Shown here: piece by piece, positions 52,873-61,989 of the stretch
Layout: every line of letters starts with the position of its first letter
Numbering within the stretch: the first letter of the stretch is position 1
Assembly: GCF_008704795.1 (NCBI RefSeq)
Contig: NZ_CP023690.1
Location: 6,272,501 to 6,336,500 of the forward strand
DNA length: 64,000 nt
Direction of reading: 5' to 3'
Origin: Streptomyces spectabilis
GTDB taxonomy: Bacteria > Actinomycetota > Actinomycetes > Streptomycetales > Streptomycetaceae
Position numbers and translations under genes: made by a program
Notes under the pieces: model-generated
What the model was told of the DNA's origin: nothing
The model's input: only the letters and a program-made list of their open reading frames with translations
Databases searched by the model: none

Positions 52873-53781
52873 ATGGGGAACACTCGCGCCGCGCGCGGCG
52901 CCCTCGGCCTGGTGTTCGCGCAGGTGGTCAGCCTGCAAGCGGGCGCGGCGGTCGCGAAGGCCGCGTACGCGCACGTCAGCCCGACCGCCCTCGCGGGCAT
53001 GCGGCTCGGGTTCGCGGCCCTCGTCCTGTGGTGTGTGGTGCGGCCGCGGCTCGGGCGGTTCACGGCCGAGCGGTGGCGGGCCGCCGTGGGGCTCGGCGTG
53101 GTGCTCGCGGCCATGAACACGGCGTACTTCCAGGCCATCGGCGAGCTGCCGCTCGGGGTCGCCGCCACCCTCGAACTGCTCGGGCCCCTCCTGCTCGCCC
53201 TCGCGCTCTCGCGCAGCCCGGCGCAGCTCTGCGCGGGGTTCCTCGCCCTCGCGGGGGTGCTGCTGCTCGCGGCGCCGGGCGGGGCGCTGCCGGTCGCGGG
53301 GCTCGCGCTCGGCGCGCTCGCCGCGGTCTGCCGGGCCGCGTACGTGGTGCTCAACCGGCGGGTGGGGCGGCTCTTTCCGGACTGGTCCGGGCTCACGGTC
53401 GCGCTGGCCGTGGGCGCGGTGCTCCTCGTGCCGGTCGCGGCCGCGACCGACGGCGCGGCCGTCGCCCGGCACCCGGCCGTCCTCGGCACCGGCCTCCTCG
53501 TCGCGCTCCTGTCGTCCCTGATCCCGTACTCACTGGACCTGCTCGCCCTGCGCCGCGTCGGGGTCCGCGCCTTCGGGGTGCTGCTGGCGCTCGGGCCCGC
53601 GGTCGGCGCGGCGGTCGGGTTCGCCGCGCTCGGCGAGCAGCTGAACGTACGGCAGTGCGGAGCGGTGGCACTCGTGGTGGCGGCCTGCGCGTGGGCGGTG
53701 TGGTCGGGGAACGCCGCCGGGACCGAGGACGGCACCGCCAAGGCGGAGGCCCACGCTGCCGGGGGCGGCGGGGCGGTGTAG
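52873..53781 (+). CDS. EamA/RhtA-type drug/metabolite transporter
   Basis: A 302-residue permease with ten hydrophobic segments in two EamA repeats (GLVFAQVVSLQAGAAVAKAAY to LLLAAPG, and GLALGALAAVCRAAYVVLNRRVG to VVAACAWAVW). RhtA-like exporters move amino acids such as threonine and homoserine. It shares a short promoter region with the divergent CGNR gene. The substrate is not predictable. Confidence 0.88.
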   Translation: MGNTRAARGALGLVFAQVVSLQAGAAVAKAAYAHVSPTALAGMRLGFAALVLWCVVRPRLGRFTAERWRAAVGLGVVLAAMNTAYFQAIGELPLGVAATLELLGPLLLALALSRSPAQLCAGFLALAGVLLLAAPGGALPVAGLALGALAAVCRAAYVVLNRRVGRLFPDWSGLTVALAVGAVLLVPVAAATDGAAVARHPAVLGTGLLVALLSSLIPYSLDLLALRRVGVRAFGVLLALGPAVGAAVGFAALGEQLNVRQCGAVALVVAACAWAVWSGNAAGTEDGTAKAEAHAAGGGGAV

Positions 53782-53846
53782 TGCCTCACCGCCCGGTGGG
53801 CTCATGTGCATGATGGGCCCATGACCCGACTCGAAGGCCTCATCCG

Positions 53847-54509
53847 GTGACCGACGCCCAGGCAGACCTCATGCGCCCGGCGGCCGCCGCGGAGCCACGC
53901 CCCTTCGACGCCGTTCTCACCGACCTCGACGGCGTCATCCGCTTCTACGACATGTCCGGCCTCACGGAGCTGGAGCGCGCGGCCGGACTGCCCGAGGGGG
54001 CCACCGCCGAGATCGCCTTCGCGCCCGAGACCGATCTGCCGCTGATGCTCGGCAGGATCGGCAAGGACGAGTGGGTGGCGGCGATCGCCGAAGGGCTCGC
54101 CGTGCGCCGGGGGCTCGACGCGGCGCGCGGCCGTGAACTGGGGCTCGCACTGGCCGAGTCGGGGTTCTGGGCCGACCAGACGGTCGTCGATCTGCTGCGC
54201 CGCGCCCGTGCCCACGTACCGGTGTCGATCGTCACCAACGCCACGCCCTGGCTGGACGAGGACCTGGCGCGGCTCGGCCTCACCTCCCTGGTGGACGACG
54301 TGGTCGGCAGCGCCGCGCTGGGCCTGGCCAAGCCCGACCGGCGGATCTACGAACTGGCCGCCGAGCGCTTGGGAGCCGCCGTCACACGCTGTCTGTTCGT
54401 GGACGACCGCGAGGAGAACGTGGCCGCGGCGACCGCGCTCGGGATGCGGGGCGTGCTGTACCGGGGGCCGGACGACCTGCGCGCGGCCCTGGCGCCCCTG
54501 TTCGGCTGA
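53847..54509 (+). CDS. HAD-superfamily hydrolase (subfamily IA)
   Basis: A 220-residue phosphatase-type HAD enzyme. Motif I is VLTDLDGVIRFYD (nucleophile Asp), motif II SIVTNAT, motif III AKPDRRIYELA and motif IV LFVDDREENVAAA. The cap domain is helical. GTG 53847 follows closely on the transporter gene. The substrate is unknown; similar proteins act on sugar phosphates or phosphoglycolate. Confidence 0.9.
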   Translation: MTDAQADLMRPAAAAEPRPFDAVLTDLDGVIRFYDMSGLTELERAAGLPEGATAEIAFAPETDLPLMLGRIGKDEWVAAIAEGLAVRRGLDAARGRELGLALAESGFWADQTVVDLLRRARAHVPVSIVTNATPWLDEDLARLGLTSLVDDVVGSAALGLAKPDRRIYELAAERLGAAVTRCLFVDDREENVAAATALGMRGVLYRGPDDLRAALAPLFG

Positions 54510-54770
54510 CCGGGGCGGGGCGCGGGGCAGCGCGGACGGCCCCTCCGTCACCGGGCCGGTCCGCCGGCCGCCCGGCCCGGGTGCTGCACAAGCACGGTCA
54601 TCTGTCTGTCCTCCACGTCACACGCCCGTCCATGTCACATTCGCGCGAGGACGGATACCGTGGACGTACCGCTTCGTGATCTTCTGTTCGGCGCCGCAGC
54701 GCGGCGGGTGACGCACCGCCGTTCTCGGTGTGTCACCGCACTGACGGATCGCGACGAAGGAATGTGACAG

Positions 54771-55697
54771 ATGGACGGAAGAGATCTCCTCGCGGAGCGC
54801 TTCGAGGAGCACCGGCCCCACCTGAAGGCGGTCGCGTACCGCATGTTGGGCTCCCTGAGCGAGGCCGAGGACGCCGTCCAGGAGAGCTGGCTCAAGCTCA
54901 GCCGCGCCGACAGCGAGGCCGTGCGGAACCTGGGCGGCTGGCTGACGACCGTCGTGGGCCGCATCTGCCTGGACCTGCTGCGCTCCCGCCAGCAGCGCGG
55001 CGAGCAGTCGCTCGACGTGCCCGCCACCTATGTGCCCGACCCGCAGGTCAGCGCGCTGCCCGGCCGCAGCGGGACGGCCGACCCCGAAGAGGCGGCGCTG
55101 CTCACCGACTCGGTGGGCCTCGCCCTGCTCGTCGTTCTCGACACGCTCGGCCCCGCCGAGCGCCTCGCGTTCGTCCTGCACGACATGTTCGCCGTGCCGT
55201 TCGAGGACATCGCGCCGATCGTGGAGCGGGCCCCGGCCGCGACCCGGCAGCTGGCGAGCCGCGCCCGCCGCCGGGTGCGGGACGCGGCGCCGGTGCCGGA
55301 CCCGGACCGGGCCAGGCAGCGCGAGGTCGTCGAGGCGTTCCTCGCGGCGGCGCGCGGCGGCGAGTTCGACGCGCTGCTCGAACTCCTCGACCCGGACGTG
55401 GTGCTGCGGGCCGACGGCGGCGAGGTCGCGGGCCTCTCGCGCCTGGTGCGGGGCGCCCAGGAGGTGGTGGCGGGGGCGCGCTCGTTCGCCACGGTCGCGC
55501 TCTCGACGCACCTGGTGCTCGTCAACGGCAGGGTGGGGCAGATGGCGGTGGTGAACGGAAAGCCGTTCTCCGTCGGCGAGTTCACCGTGCGCGACGGCCG
55601 GATCGTCGAGATCAACATCCTGGCGGACCACGACCGGCTCGCCGCGCTCCTGGACGCCGACACGCTCGCTGCCGTCACCGGGGAGGCCACGGACTGA
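54771..55697 (+). CDS. sigJ: ECF41-type sigma factor (SigJ) with SnoaL-like C-terminal domain
   Basis: A 308-residue ECF sigma factor: region 2 [26 protein letters not shown], region 4 [44 protein letters not shown], then a SnoaL-like extension ([32 protein letters not shown] to [10 protein letters not shown]) that in ECF41 members replaces a separate anti-sigma factor. The DGGGK and NPDKL motifs of the group appear as DGGEV and ADHDRL. ATG 54771 has GAAGGA upstream. The usual partner of ECF41, a carboxymuconolactone decarboxylase or oxidoreductase gene, is not adjacent. Confidence 0.88.
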   Translation: MDGRDLLAERFEEHRPHLKAVAYRMLGSLSEAEDAVQESWLKLSRADSEAVRNLGGWLTTVVGRICLDLLRSRQQRGEQSLDVPATYVPDPQVSALPGRSGTADPEEAALLTDSVGLALLVVLDTLGPAERLAFVLHDMFAVPFEDIAPIVERAPAATRQLASRARRRVRDAAPVPDPDRARQREVVEAFLAAARGGEFDALLELLDPDVVLRADGGEVAGLSRLVRGAQEVVAGARSFATVALSTHLVLVNGRVGQMAVVNGKPFSVGEFTVRDGRIVEINILADHDRLAALLDADTLAAVTGEATD

Positions 55698-55719
55698 CGG
55701 CAGCCGGGAGCCCACTGCC

Positions 55720-57289
55720 TCAGCCCACCCGGGTGCGCCGCGTGACCCGCTGCACGTACTCCTTCCGGTCCAGCGGATTGTGGTCCGTGCGCGGGCGCGC
55801 GGGCGGCACCCCGCGCACCGGCTCGTAGCGCTCGACGGCGGACTCCACCTCGCCCTCGCCGCACGTGAGGCCGGGCAGCAGCTGCCCGAGCTCGTGCACG
55901 CGCGCGGCCGGGATCAGGCCGTCGAGCACGTACGCCGAGCCGTGCGCCACCGGTGCGTCCGGCACCGCGCCGAGGCGTCCGATGACGGGCAGCTGGGTGC
56001 CGAACACCTCGGCGGGGACGGTCAGCCGGAACCGGTGCACCGGCTCGTGCACCCGTGTGCCCGCCGCCCGCAGCGCGTCCATGAGGACGAGCGGTGTAAG
56101 GAGGCGGAAGTCCCCTGCCGTGCTCGACATGCTCTTGTCGAAGACCGCGTGCGCGTGGCTCTGGGGCGGCCAGTACCCGCAGCGCGTCAGGGTGACGAGG
56201 AAGTCGGAGACCTCCCAGCCGCGCAGGCCCTGGAGCAGCGTCTCCCGCACGGTCTCCTCGATCGCCGCGAAGAACGCGTACGGCATCGAGCCCAGCTCGA
56301 CGCCGAGCCGGAACGCGACGCCGGAGCCCGGTGGCGCGGGCTCCACGCGCAGCCCCGCCGTGGCGAGGAACGGGTTGGGGTCCGTGTCGATCACCTCGAC
56401 GTGCGCGCCGGTGCCGACGACCCGCTCCACGCACAGGGCCGTGGTCTCGCGGAAGTCGACGCCGACGCCGAACTCCTCGGCGAGCGTGGCCTCGATGACC
56501 TCCTTCTGGACCTCGCCGTACAGCTTGACGGAGACCTCCTGCCGCAGGCCGATCAGCGGATCCTGCTCGGCTAGCCGGGTGAGTGCGGCGTGCAGCGCGC
56601 CCCTGGTCGCCCGGCCGACGCGGCTCGACGACGGTTTCGAGGGTGGGCGGCGCGAAGTGCCGCCGCGGCGCGCGCCGTTCCGGTAGGTCATGCACGTCGC
56701 CGAGCACGTCCCCGATCCGTACGTCGCCGAGGCCCCGGAGGCGGGCGATCTGCCCGGCGACGACGGCCTCGCGGCGCACGGCCATGCCCTGCTCGAAGAC
56801 GCTGGCCGCGGGGACCTTGCCGGGCTCGGCGCGGCCGCCGAACGGCACCCGGTCGCGCACCCGCAGCGTGCCGGAGTACAGGCGCGCGTACGTGAGGGCG
56901 GTGCGGTCGTCCGTGACGTACGCGGCGAGCAGCGCGTCGTCCCGCTCGGCGAGGGACTCGGTGAGGCGGGCGCGGAAAGAGGCGTCGTCCGGCGCGTACG
57001 GGACGGCCCGCGCGCCCCGCGTACCGGGGGAGCGGACCGCGCCGAGGGCGACGGCTCCCGGGGGCAGTTTTCGGCCGATCTCGGCGAGTACGCGCTCGCC
57101 GTCGGCGCCCCGGCGGTCGACCTTGTTGACGAAGGCGAGCGTGAGGAGCGTGCTGCCGTCGTCGACGCTGCCGAGCTCGTCGACGACACCGGCGCGGTGC
57201 AGGAGCCGCTCGGTCAGGCTGGTCCTACCGGCGTCTACGTGCGCCAGGACTCCCAGGTTCAGCGTGTGTGCGGGGGTGTGCGACGGCAC
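55720..57289 (-). pseudogene. Decayed ribosome-protection GTPase (OtrA/TetM-like)
   Basis: EF-G-like tetracycline ribosome-protection proteins rescue ribosomes. This copy is broken three ways. The P-loop is AHVDAGRTS, with Arg replacing the essential Lys. After GSVDDGST the sequence jumps to [10 protein letters not shown], so some 80-100 residues with switch I and the DTPGH motif are missing. And the frame shifts at about 56595-56603, where one extra C in GGGGCGCG breaks [16 protein letters not shown] from the part before it. Downstream of the shift domains IV and V remain readable ([59 protein letters not shown]). Confidence 0.85.
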
Positions 57290-57385
57290 AGGGCGTCATG
57301 TCCTCGTGATGGGGTCGGTTCCTTCCTGGTGGGACATGGGCGTCCGGCGCATCCGGGGTCTCCATGGGGCCGCCGGTATGACGAA

Positions 57386-57417
57386 GGGGCCCGTACGGAT
57401 CGCTCCGTACGGGCCCC
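57386..57417. terminator. Terminator downstream of sodN
   Basis: GGGGCCCGTACGGA at 57386-57399 pairs perfectly over 14 bp with TCCGTACGGGCCCC at 57404-57417, with a TCGC loop. It lies 25 bp beyond the sodN stop on the minus strand, between sodN and the pseudogene. Confidence 0.9.
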
Positions 57418-57441
57418 TCCGCGGTGTGAACCGCCCTGGGA

Positions 57442-57837
57442 TCAGGCCTTCTTGGTCTCCCAGAAGATGCGGTCGATCTCGGCGATGAGCTCAAGGGCCT
57501 TCTCGCCGGTCTTCGGGTCCGTCGAGCCCTTGGCGGCCGACAGGGCCTTCAGGGTGTCGTTGACCAGTACGTGCAGCTGCGGGTACTTCTCGAAGTGCGG
57601 CGGCTTGAAGTAGTCGCTCCACAGCACCGAGACGTGGTGCTTGGCGAGCTCGGCGCGCTGCTCCTTGATGACCGTGGCGCGGGCCTGGAAGTGCGGGTCG
57701 TCGTTCGCGGCCATCTTCTCCTGCACGGCCTTGACCGACTCCGCCTCGATGCGGGCCTGGGCCGGGTCGTACACGCCGCAAGGCAGGTCGCAGTGGGCGC
57801 TGGCCTTGACCTTGGGGGCAAACAGGCGGGAAAGCAT
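57442..57837 (-). CDS. sodN: Nickel superoxide dismutase
   Basis: Ni-SOD detoxifies superoxide in the cytoplasm and is typical of Streptomyces. The 131-residue precursor carries a 14-residue leader (MLSRLFAPKVKASA) followed by the nickel hook HCDLPCGVYDP. Cleavage before His15 makes its amino group a nickel ligand together with Cys16 and Cys20. The remainder is the four-helix bundle (SVLWSDYFKPPHFEKYPQLH). The maturation peptidase sodX is divergent. Nickel induces sodN in S. coelicolor; I did not find a clear Nur box in the 142-bp gap. Confidence 0.96.
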   Translation of the reverse strand: MLSRLFAPKVKASAHCDLPCGVYDPAQARIEAESVKAVQEKMAANDDPHFQARATVIKEQRAELAKHHVSVLWSDYFKPPHFEKYPQLHVLVNDTLKALSAAKGSTDPKTGEKALELIAEIDRIFWETKKA

Positions 57838-57979
57838 TGAGCTGTCCTCCTCGTGATCGTCTTCTCAGGTGGGACATTACTCCGTGAGAGACGTGATTTC
57901 GCGAGTGCCCCCATGGGCTTAGGTCAAAAGTCCAGGGTCACACTGGAACTGGTGGAGGATTGGACCGGGAGGTTGTCTG

Positions 57980-58441
57980 ATGCCGGAAATGACGGCAGAC
58001 GGGCGGGAGACACGCGTGCCGTTCCAGTTGATCGAGGTCGACGGTCCGTCGATGGTGCCCACGCTGAATCCGGGGGACTGGATGCTGGTGCAGCACGGCG
58101 CGCGGGTGCGGCCCGGCGACGTGGTGATCCTGCGGCACCCGCTGCAACAGGACCTGTTGGTGGTCAAGCGCGCGGTCGAGCGGCGGGACGGCGGCTGGTG
58201 GGTCCTCGGCGACAATCCATACAACACGGGCGGTGACAGCAACGTCTACGGCGTGGTGCCGGAGGACCTCGTGCTCGCCCGGGTGCGGGGGCGCTTCCGG
58301 CCGCTCGGCAGATTCCGCCAGGAGCGTGAGGCGCTGGGGCGGCGTCAGCTGTCCCTGACGGCGCTGGTCTCCTGGACCTTCTCCGCCGTGCGCCCCGTGC
58401 TCGCCGACCGCTCGCTCTCCAAGCGCTTGCGCGCGCGGTAG
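57980..58441 (+). CDS. sodX: Ni-SOD maturation peptidase SodX (S26 family)
   Basis: A 153-residue signal-peptidase-like enzyme that removes the Ni-SOD leader. The catalytic Ser lies in VDGPSMVPTLNPGDW and Lys in DLLVVKRAVER, with the box GGWWVLGDNPYNTGGDSNVYGVV. It has no N-terminal membrane anchor, so it works in the cytoplasm. ATG 57980 follows GGGAGG. Its 3' end overlaps the convergent CGNR gene by 97 bp. Confidence 0.93.
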   Translation: MPEMTADGRETRVPFQLIEVDGPSMVPTLNPGDWMLVQHGARVRPGDVVILRHPLQQDLLVVKRAVERRDGGWWVLGDNPYNTGGDSNVYGVVPEDLVLARVRGRFRPLGRFRQEREALGRRQLSLTALVSWTFSAVRPVLADRSLSKRLRAR

Positions 58442-58974
58442 GCCGCCACGTTCGCCCGGGTCGCGCAGCGGTCGGAGCAGTAGCGCCGGGAGCGGTTGGT
58501 CGAGGTGTCCAGATAGGCGTTGCGGCACGGCGCCGCCTCGCACAGGCCGAGCCGGTCCACGCCGTGCTCGGTGAGGTGGAAGGCGAGGCCCATGGCCGCG
58601 ATCGCCGCGTACCCGGCGGTGGCGTTCGACGGGTGGTCGGCCAGGTGCATGTGCCACAACGGACGGCCGTCGTCGTCGCGGTAGTCGTGGCCGGAGATCT
58701 GCGGACTCACCGGGAACTCCAGGAGCAGCGAGTTCAGCAGGTCCACGGCGAGGGTCTCGTCGCCGCCGTCCGCCGCCTCGAAGACCGCCCTGAGCCGCCC
58801 CCGGACCGAGCGGAAGCGCGTCACGTCCGAGTCCGTGGCGCGCCGGCCCGCCTGCTGGTTGGCCCCGAACAGCTCGCGGACCGCCTCGACCGACGTCAGC
58901 GTGTCCCTGTTGCGCTCCGGCTCCTCGGTGTTGACCAGACGTACGGCATAGTCCGAGTAATAGGCCAGTTCCAC
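58345..58974 (-). CDS. CGNR zinc-finger regulator (ABATE domain), second copy
   Basis: A 209-residue protein with an ABATE-like N terminus (ELAYYSDYAVRLVNTEEPERNRDTLTS) and CGNR zinc finger (LGLCEAAPCRNAYLDTSTNRSRRYCSDRCATRANVAAYRARK). GTG 58974 is the start. It shares general layout but little sequence with the CGNR protein at 52.3 kb. A methyltransferase gene begins 117 bp upstream on the other strand. Its last 32 codons lie over the end of sodX. Confidence 0.85.
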   Translation of the reverse strand: MELAYYSDYAVRLVNTEEPERNRDTLTSVEAVRELFGANQQAGRRATDSDVTRFRSVRGRLRAVFEAADGGDETLAVDLLNSLLLEFPVSPQISGHDYRDDDGRPLWHMHLADHPSNATAGYAAIAAMGLAFHLTEHGVDRLGLCEAAPCRNAYLDTSTNRSRRYCSDRCATRANVAAYRARKRLESERSASTGRTAEKVQETSAVRDS

Positions 58975-59091
58975 TTGTAGTCCTTACCGGGGCGGGCTAT
59001 CTTCGTCTGCGGGCGTGGTAACAGTCGCTTTTCCATCGCGGGTGTTACCTGTCGAGGTTAATCGAGGGTAGTACGGGACGGAGGGCTTCCG

Positions 59092-59865
59092 GTGACGGAA
59101 ACGGCTAGCGGTACGGGATTCGGAACCGACTGGCGCGCCTGGCAGGAGAGCTGGGACCGGCAGCAGGAGTGGTACATGCCGGACCGCGAGGAGCGGTTCC
59201 GCGTCATGCTCGACATGGTCGAGGCCCTGGTCGGCCCGGAGCCCCGCGTCCTGGACCTCGCGTGCGGCACGGGCACCATCACGGCCCGGCTCCTGGCGCG
59301 GTTCCCCAAGGCCACCAGCGTCGGCGTCGACCTCGACCCGGCCCTGCTCGCCATCGCCGAGGGCACCTTCGCGGACGACGACCGGGTCACGTTCGTGACC
59401 GCGGACCTGAAGGACCCGGCCTGGGCGTCGCAGCTCCCGCACGACTCCTACGACGCGGTGCTCACGGCCACTGCCCTGCACTGGCTCTTCAGCGAACCGC
59501 TGGCCGCGCTCTACCACCGGCTCGGCGGCCTCGTCCGCGACGGCGGCGTCTTCCTCAACGCCGACCACATGCCCGACCCGACGACGCCGCGCCTCAACGC
59601 CGCCGACCGCGAGCAGCGGCACGCCCGCCAGGCCGCGGCCCGGGCCGCGGGCGTCCTGGACTGGGCGGACTGGTGGGCGCTCGCCGCGCAGGACCCGGTG
59701 CTCGCCGGGCCCACGGCCAAGCGCTTCGAGATCTACGGCGAGCACGCGGACGGCGACACCCCGCCCGCCGAGTGGCACGCCCGCACCCTGCGCGAGGCGG
59801 GCTTCGCGGAGGCCCGCACGGTGTGGTCGTCGCCGTCGGACGCGATGGTCCTGGGGCTGAAGTAG
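59092..59865 (+). CDS. Class I SAM-dependent methyltransferase
   Basis: A 257-residue methyltransferase with motif I VLDLACGTGTITARLLARF, acidic loop VGVDLDP, motif II LKDPAWASQLPHDSYDAVLTATALHW and motif III LVRDGGVFLNADH. The substrate is unknown. GTG 59092 has GGAGGG upstream. A strong hairpin follows. Confidence 0.9.
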   Translation: MTETASGTGFGTDWRAWQESWDRQQEWYMPDREERFRVMLDMVEALVGPEPRVLDLACGTGTITARLLARFPKATSVGVDLDPALLAIAEGTFADDDRVTFVTADLKDPAWASQLPHDSYDAVLTATALHWLFSEPLAALYHRLGGLVRDGGVFLNADHMPDPTTPRLNAADREQRHARQAAARAAGVLDWADWWALAAQDPVLAGPTAKRFEIYGEHADGDTPPAEWHARTLREAGFAEARTVWSSPSDAMVLGLK

Positions 59866-59887
59866 GGACTTCCCCGCGCACGGCAGC

Positions 59888-59927
59888 AAGGGGCGGCCCG
59901 GATCCTGGAGGATCCGGACCGCCCCTT
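59888..59927. terminator. Bidirectional terminator between methyltransferase and ABC ATPase
   Basis: An 18-bp stem with one mismatch (59888-59905 with 59910-59927) and a TGGA loop lies between the convergent methyltransferase and ABC-transporter genes. Confidence 0.88.
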
Positions 59928-59964
59928 CCGCGACTCCGCGGGCCCGTGCGGCACCCCGCGAGTG

Positions 59965-60726
59965 TTACAGGACCTTCGACAGGAACGACTTCGTCCGGTC
60001 GTGCTGCGGGTTCGTCAGGACGTCCCTCGGGTTCCCGGACTCGACCACCACGCCGCCGTCCATGAAGACGAGGCTGTCGCCGACCTCGCGCGCGAAGCCC
60101 ATCTCGTGCGTGACGACGATCATCGTCATGCCGGACTCGGCGAGGTCGCGCATCACGTCGAGCACGTCACCGACGAGCTCCGGGTCGAGCGCCGACGTCG
60201 GCTCGTCGAACAGCATCAGCTTCGGGTCCATCGCCAGGGCGCGCGCGATGGCCACGCGCTGCTGCTGGCCGCCGGAGAGCTGCGAGGGGTAGTTCTTCGC
60301 CTTGTCGGCGAGCCCGACCCGCTCCAGGAGCTGCCCCGCGCGCTCCCGCGCCGCCGCCCTGGGCTGGCCCTTGACCTGGACCGGCGCCTCCATGACGTTC
60401 TCCAGGGCCGTCATGTGCGGGAAGAGGTTGAAGCGCTGGAAGACCATGCCGATGTCCCGGCGCTTCATGGCGACTTCGCTGTCCTTGAGCTCGTACAGCT
60501 TGTCGCCCTTCTGCCGGTAGCCGACCAGCTCCCCGTCGACGTAGAGACGACCGGCGTTGATCTTCTCCAGGTGGTTGATGCAGCGCAGGAACGTCGACTT
60601 GCCGGAGCCGGAGGGGCCGATGAGGCAGAACACCTCGCCGGACTTGACCTCCAGGTCGATGCCCTTGAGGACTTCTACGTGGCCGAACGACTTGTGGACG
60701 TTCTCGGCCTTCACCATGGCGGTCAT
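59965..60726 (-). CDS. Polar amino-acid ABC transporter ATPase
   Basis: A 253-residue ATPase with Walker [10 protein letters not shown], signature [15 protein letters not shown], Walker B LMLFDEP and the switch His in VVTHEMG. The closest families are GlnQ and GluA ([32 protein letters not shown]). ATG 60726 overlaps the permease stop (TGATG), so it is translated with it. It powers uptake of the amino acid delivered by the binding protein at 62 kb. Confidence 0.93.
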   Translation of the reverse strand: MTAMVKAENVHKSFGHVEVLKGIDLEVKSGEVFCLIGPSGSGKSTFLRCINHLEKINAGRLYVDGELVGYRQKGDKLYELKDSEVAMKRRDIGMVFQRFNLFPHMTALENVMEAPVQVKGQPRAAARERAGQLLERVGLADKAKNYPSQLSGGQQQRVAIARALAMDPKLMLFDEPTSALDPELVGDVLDVMRDLAESGMTMIVVTHEMGFAREVGDSLVFMDGGVVVESGNPRDVLTNPQHDRTKSFLSKVL

Positions 60727-61670
60727 CAGCGCACTCCCGAACGGTTGCCCAGCGACAGCATGTTCGCCTTGATCTTCTGCCAGGGGGTGTCCGGCAGGCT
60801 GCGCGAGGAGCCGCGCGCGTAGTACCGCTCCAGGTAGAACTGACCGACGCTGAGGATCGACGTCATGATCAGGTACCAGGTGGCGGCGAGGAGCAGGGCC
60901 TCGACGGTGGCGCCCGATGAGGTGCCGATGTCCTGGGCGTACTTGAGGAGCTCGTAGTACTGGACGGCCGCCACCAGGGAGGTCGTCTTCAGCATGTTGA
61001 TGACCTCGTTGCCCGTCGGCGGCACGATCACGCGCATCGCCTGCGGGATGACGATGCGCCGCAGCGTCTTGCCGTGGCTCATGCCGAGCGCCTGCGAGGC
61101 CTCCGTCTGGCCCTCGTCGACCGAGAGCAGACCGGCGCGGCAGATCTCCGCCATGTACGCGGCCTCGTTCAGGCCGAGGCCGAGCAGCGCCGTCAGGAAC
61201 GGCGTCATGAAGTCCGACCACTCGTCCTGGTAGATCGGCCCGAGGTTGATGTACTCGAAGACGAAGCCCAGGTTGAACCAGACGAAGAGCTGGACCAGGA
61301 CCGGCGTACCGCGGAAGAACCAGATGTAGAACCACGCGATCGACGAGGTCACCGGGTTCTTCGACAGGCGCATCACCGAGAGGACGACACCGCCCACGAC
61401 ACCGATGAGCATCGAGAGGACCGTGAGGATCAGGGTCTCGCGGACACCCTTGAGGATGCGCTCGTCGAAGAAGTTGTCGGGGATGGCGTCCCAGTTGATG
61501 TCGCCCTGGGAGAAGGCGTAGATGATCGCGCCGAGTACGCCGAGGGCGAGCACGCCGGCCACGTAGCGGCCGTAGTGCCGCACGGGGACGGCCTTGATGG
61601 CTTCCGGGGCCGAGCGTGGCGGCTCGTCCTTGGGGCCGGGCGAGCCCGACTTGGTGATGTCCGTTGTCAC
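60726..61670 (-). CDS. Polar amino-acid ABC transporter permease
   Basis: A 314-residue permease of the HisM/GlnP type with a long cytoplasmic N-terminal tail (about 35 residues) and five to six segments. The ATPase contact loop is [24 protein letters not shown], with [16 protein letters not shown] and [17 protein letters not shown] typical of the family. Translation starts at GTG 61670. Only one permease gene is present, so the channel is probably a homodimer. Confidence 0.92.
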   Translation of the reverse strand: MTTDITKSGSPGPKDEPPRSAPEAIKAVPVRHYGRYVAGVLALGVLGAIIYAFSQGDINWDAIPDNFFDERILKGVRETLILTVLSMLIGVVGGVVLSVMRLSKNPVTSSIAWFYIWFFRGTPVLVQLFVWFNLGFVFEYINLGPIYQDEWSDFMTPFLTALLGLGLNEAAYMAEICRAGLLSVDEGQTEASQALGMSHGKTLRRIVIPQAMRVIVPPTGNEVINMLKTTSLVAAVQYYELLKYAQDIGTSSGATVEALLLAATWYLIMTSILSVGQFYLERYYARGSSRSLPDTPWQKIKANMLSLGNRSGVR

Positions 61671-61989
61671 GGGTGGTGCCTTTCAGCGACGAGGTGTGAC
61701 GAGGGGTGCGGCAGGACGCGGGCCTGCCGGGGGCCTTCGGTGGCTTCGGGGCCTTTGAGCTCTCGGGGCCTCGGGGATTTGGGGCCTCGGGCTCTTGGGG
61801 CCGCCGTCGGGGTGCCGACGGCCCGCCGCGGGTCCGGCGGTGGCGCGGACCCTCCGGCCGGTGGCCCGGGCCCGCCGACCGGTGGTCGTGGGCCCGGGCG
61901 GGGCCTGCCGAAGGGGGGCCGTGGGCCCGAGCGGGAGCTGCCGTGGCGTGGCCGTGGCCGCCGATGGGGCGCGGCGTCCGGTCAGGCGC
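61671..61989 (-). other. Spacer between binding-protein and permease genes
   Basis: 319 bp of GC-rich low-complexity DNA (many GGGGCC and CCGGTGG steps) with no convincing gene. It contains a 23-bp direct repeat given separately. Such a long spacer within an ABC operon suggests a processing or attenuation point, or a second promoter for the permease. Confidence 0.6.
61888..61943. repeat. Two imperfect 23-bp direct repeats
   Basis: GTGGGCCCGGGCGGGGCCTG plus CCG at 61888-61910 and GTGGGCCCGAGCGGGAGCTG plus CCG at 61921-61943 differ at three positions and are spaced 33 bp apart, about three helical turns. They lie in the binding-protein/permease spacer. Confidence 0.6.

Noticed and set aside
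54633..54639. TGTCACA upstream of sigJ as an ECF41 -35 element
   Set aside because: The hexamer matches, but no CGTC is found at the required spacing, so an autoregulatory promoter is not supported.
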